Source of the DNA: Pseudalkalibacillus hwajinpoensis
GTDB taxonomy: Bacteria; Bacillota; Bacilli; Bacillales; Guptibacillaceae
Length of the DNA stretch: 64,000 nucleotides
Assembly (NCBI RefSeq): GCF_039851965.1
Contig: NZ_CP156674.1
Location: forward strand, 2,356,001 to 2,420,000
Direction of reading: 5' to 3'
Below, piece after piece: positions 62,325 to 64,000 of this stretch. The position numbers and the translations under genes are program-made. The first letter of the stretch is position 1; every line of letters starts with the position of its first letter. The notes below the pieces were generated by a model that was not told the DNA's origin, did not search any database, and was given only the letters and a program-made list of their open reading frames with translations.

Positions 62325-62464
62325 ATTATGGTTTCCTCCAATGTGGCTCGTTTCTTAATAACTACCCTTAAGGAGCCTTTCGTAATCTATTATTCATTCT
62401 TTCTCTTCTATTTTCAAGAGAACGTGCATAAAAGTTGAATAGCACGTCCCGAGGGGGAGATGAA

Positions 62465-63022
62465 ATGATTTCCAGTGCATTAATTGGAGAGCTTGCGACA
62501 TTAAGCTTAATGGCTTTTGCTCTCGGTATGGATGCTTTTTCTGTTGGACTCGGTATGGGAATGATCCCACTTCGTCTTCGTCAAATCGCAAAAATAGGAG
62601 CTGTGATCGGCCTGTTCCATATGGGAATGCCACTTGGCGGAATGATGATTGGACGCCTTTTATCCGTACATTTCGGCACAATCGCTACTATGATTGGTGG
62701 AGGACTATTGCTTATGCTTGGATTACAGATGGCCGCATCTTCACTCTCTTCGAATGATAAACCATTTGTGACACCAATCGGTATTGGTCTCTTATTATTT
62801 TCGGTAAGCGTTAGCCTCGACAGCTTCTCGGTTGGCTTGAGTCTCGGCATTTATGGCGCAAGAGTAGTGGTTACCATTCTTTTATTTGGACTGATCAGCA
62901 TGTTCCTAACGTGGGCCGGGTTAATGATGGGGAGAAAGTTCCGTAACTGGGTCGGCTCCTACAGTGAGCTTCTTGGCGGCTGCATTCTCTTTGGTTTTGG
63001 ACTGAAACTCCTGATCATCTAG
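62465..63022 (+). CDS. mntP: Manganese efflux pump MntP
   Basis: MntP exports Mn2+ to avoid toxicity. The 185-residue protein has six hydrophobic helices in two inverted halves, each with an Asp motif: ALGMDAFSVGLGMGM and VSLDSFSVGLSLGI, which line the metal path. ATG 62465 follows GGGGGAG. It corresponds to ywlD. B. subtilis mntP is controlled by a yybP-ykoY riboswitch or MntR; I saw no such riboswitch in the 140 bases upstream. Confidence 0.92.
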   Translation: MISSALIGELATLSLMAFALGMDAFSVGLGMGMIPLRLRQIAKIGAVIGLFHMGMPLGGMMIGRLLSVHFGTIATMIGGGLLLMLGLQMAASSLSSNDKPFVTPIGIGLLLFSVSVSLDSFSVGLSLGIYGARVVVTILLFGLISMFLTWAGLMMGRKFRNWVGSYSELLGGCILFGFGLKLLII

Positions 63023-63078
63023 ATGAGAGGGAGGTTTTATTACGAAATCGCGGATATACGTCTCATTTAGAGCAAAGT

Positions 63079-63114
63079 AAGGGCTGCTAGAGCACATGAA
63101 GGTCCCAGCAGCCT
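63079..63114. terminator. Possible terminator between mntP and hflC
   Basis: GGGCTGCT pairs with AGCAGCC with a 19-base loop; no good T-run, so weak. Confidence 0.4.
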
Positions 63115-63121
63115 TAGCTTC

Positions 63122-64000
63122 CTACTCAGTAACCCCTTGTAATAACCTCGCATATGGCGAATCAGCAGGAAGCATAATCACCGTTTCATCGTTCAGTGTT
63201 GTTTTATAAGACTCAAGCGTACGATATAGCTCATAAAACTCCGGATCCTGACTGAATGCGTTGTTGTAAATTTTCGCAGCTTTTGATTCACCTTCAGCTC
63301 GAATTTCCTGAGCATCTGCGTCGGCTTTAGCAAGAATCGTATCTACTTCTTTATCTGTTTCCGCTTTAATACGATCAGAGTCAGCGTCACCCTGTGAAAG
63401 GTATTCCTGTGCTTTCGATTCCCGTTCAGATATCATCCGTTGGAAGACAGATTGCTCGTTCGCATCTGGAAGGTCGGTCCGTTTCATGCGAACATCGGTC
63501 ACCTGGATTCCGTAAGCATCACGTTCTAACAGTTTATTCACCCGTTCGCGAACACGGTCATTAAAATTTCCCCGATTAGACTTTTCCTCATTAATAATTT
63601 CGTCATACTCTAATTGACCAAGCTCTGAACGAATCACAGAAAAAATGAATTCTCCCATTTTCGCCTCAGCATTTTCAATCGTTCTTGCATTACTAATCAT
63701 ATCCTGGGGATCACTAACCGACCAGACGGCATAGTTATCGACGGTCATTCGCTTTTTATCTTTAGTAGTAATCTCTTCTGGATTCACATCATAAAGCATT
63801 TGGTATTTCGGAAGCGTTGTAATCGACTGAATAAATGGAATCTTAAATTTCAATCCTGGCTTTGTTTCAATTTTCACAACGTCACCAAATTGACGAATTA
63901 CCTTGTATTCTCCTTCTTTTACAATGAAAACGGTACTAAAAATGCCACCGATGATGATGAGAAGGAGGACGATGAGCAATCCAGTTTTAACAACTTTACC
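63122..64000 (-). CDS. hflC: HflC family SPFH/prohibitin protein (5' end outside window)
   Basis: HflC with HflK forms a membrane cage that modulates the FtsH protease. The visible 292 residues include a membrane helix near the start (LLIVLLLIIIGGIFSTVFIV), the SPFH domain (VKEGEYKVIRQFGDVVKIET, KPGLKFKIPFIQSITTLPKY), RVRERVNKLLERDAYGIQVT DVRMKRTDLP, and a coiled Ala/Glu-rich tail (AKADADAQEIRAEGESKAAK). The frame stays open to base 64000, so the true start lies beyond the window, probably next to hflK. Confidence 0.9.
   Translation of the reverse strand, partial: GKVVKTGLLIVLLLIIIGGIFSTVFIVKEGEYKVIRQFGDVVKIETKPGLKFKIPFIQSITTLPKYQMLYDVNPEEITTKDKKRMTVDNYAVWSVSDPQDMISNARTIENAEAKMGEFIFSVIRSELGQLEYDEIINEEKSNRGNFNDRVRERVNKLLERDAYGIQVTDVRMKRTDLPDANEQSVFQRMISERESKAQEYLSQGDADSDRIKAETDKEVDTILAKADADAQEIRAEGESKAAKIYNNAFSQDPEFYELYRTLESYKTTLNDETVIMLPADSPYARLLQGVTE

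Noticed and set aside
62325..62464. yybP-ykoY manganese riboswitch before mntP
   Set aside because: The gap is too short and lacks the conserved aptamer motifs.
1..64000. CRISPR array, prophage, transposase, tRNA or rRNA genes
   Set aside because: No regularly spaced repeats, integrase or transposase ORFs, tRNA cloverleaf with CCA end, or rRNA sequence was recognised.

Overview
The window looks like the chromosome of a motile-ancestor, endospore-forming member of the Bacillaceae. Spore genes (spo0F, gerQ, cwlJ, spoIIR) are present. From about 8.7 kb to 63 kb the gene order closely follows the Bacillus subtilis ywdK-to-ywlD segment: ywdK, gerQ/cwlJ, hemQ, pta, lipL, ywfO, ywgA, ywhD, pbpG, speE/speB, ywiB, argS, uvsE, cls, fadF, acdA, rpoE, pyrG, ywjG, spo0F, fbaA, tal, murA2, glpX, rho, rpmE, tdk, prfA, prmC, spoIIR, ywlB, ywlC, mntP. 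An Alkalihalobacillus/Pseudalkalibacillus-like genus would fit, but the sequence alone does not settle it.

Region 1 (1-5.6 kb) is a motility remnant. It starts with the end of a flagellin gene, followed directly by a compact group I intron and then a second, diverged flagellin tail. Downstream are broken or truncated flaG, fliD, motA, motB and a fliL/DUF6115 fusion, while fliS, a fliT-like gene and a yaaR-like gene remain intact. The sigma-D promoter of fliD is still perfect. Almost every gene outside this region is intact, so the decay appears local and real.

Region 2 (5.6-8.7 kb) holds a SigO/RsoA-like split sigma factor cassette with a YvrJ peptide between the two parts, followed by an EcsAB-like ABC transporter.

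Region 3 (8.7-32 kb) is mostly housekeeping: germination genes cwlJ-gerQ, coproheme decarboxylase hemQ, acetate metabolism (pta), lipoyl transfer (lipL), transporters, a class A PBP, undecaprenyl-PP phosphatase, spermidine synthesis, argS, UV endonuclease and cardiolipin synthase. Two dispersed palindromic repeat families are scattered here, and one recurs at 55.6 kb.

Region 4 (32-44 kb) is a fatty/branched-chain acid catabolic block: FadF, thiolase, hydroxyacyl-CoA dehydrogenase, two acyl-CoA dehydrogenases, MeaB, a TetR regulator and a fused isobutyryl-CoA mutase (IcmF). Two promoters share a 14-bp palindrome that is a plausible TetR operator, and cre-like sites lie nearby.

Region 5 (44-64 kb) is core metabolism and information processing: rpoE, pyrG (with a leader that looks like CTP-sensing reiterative-transcription attenuation), spo0F, fbaA, tal, murA2, glpX, rho (with a long C-rich, G-poor leader), rpmE (with a structured leader), tdk, prfA/prmC, spoIIR, ywlC (overlapping a DnaA-box cluster), mntP and the start-truncated hflC. 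I found no CRISPR array, rRNA, tRNA, prophage, transposase gene or obvious defence or biosynthetic cluster.
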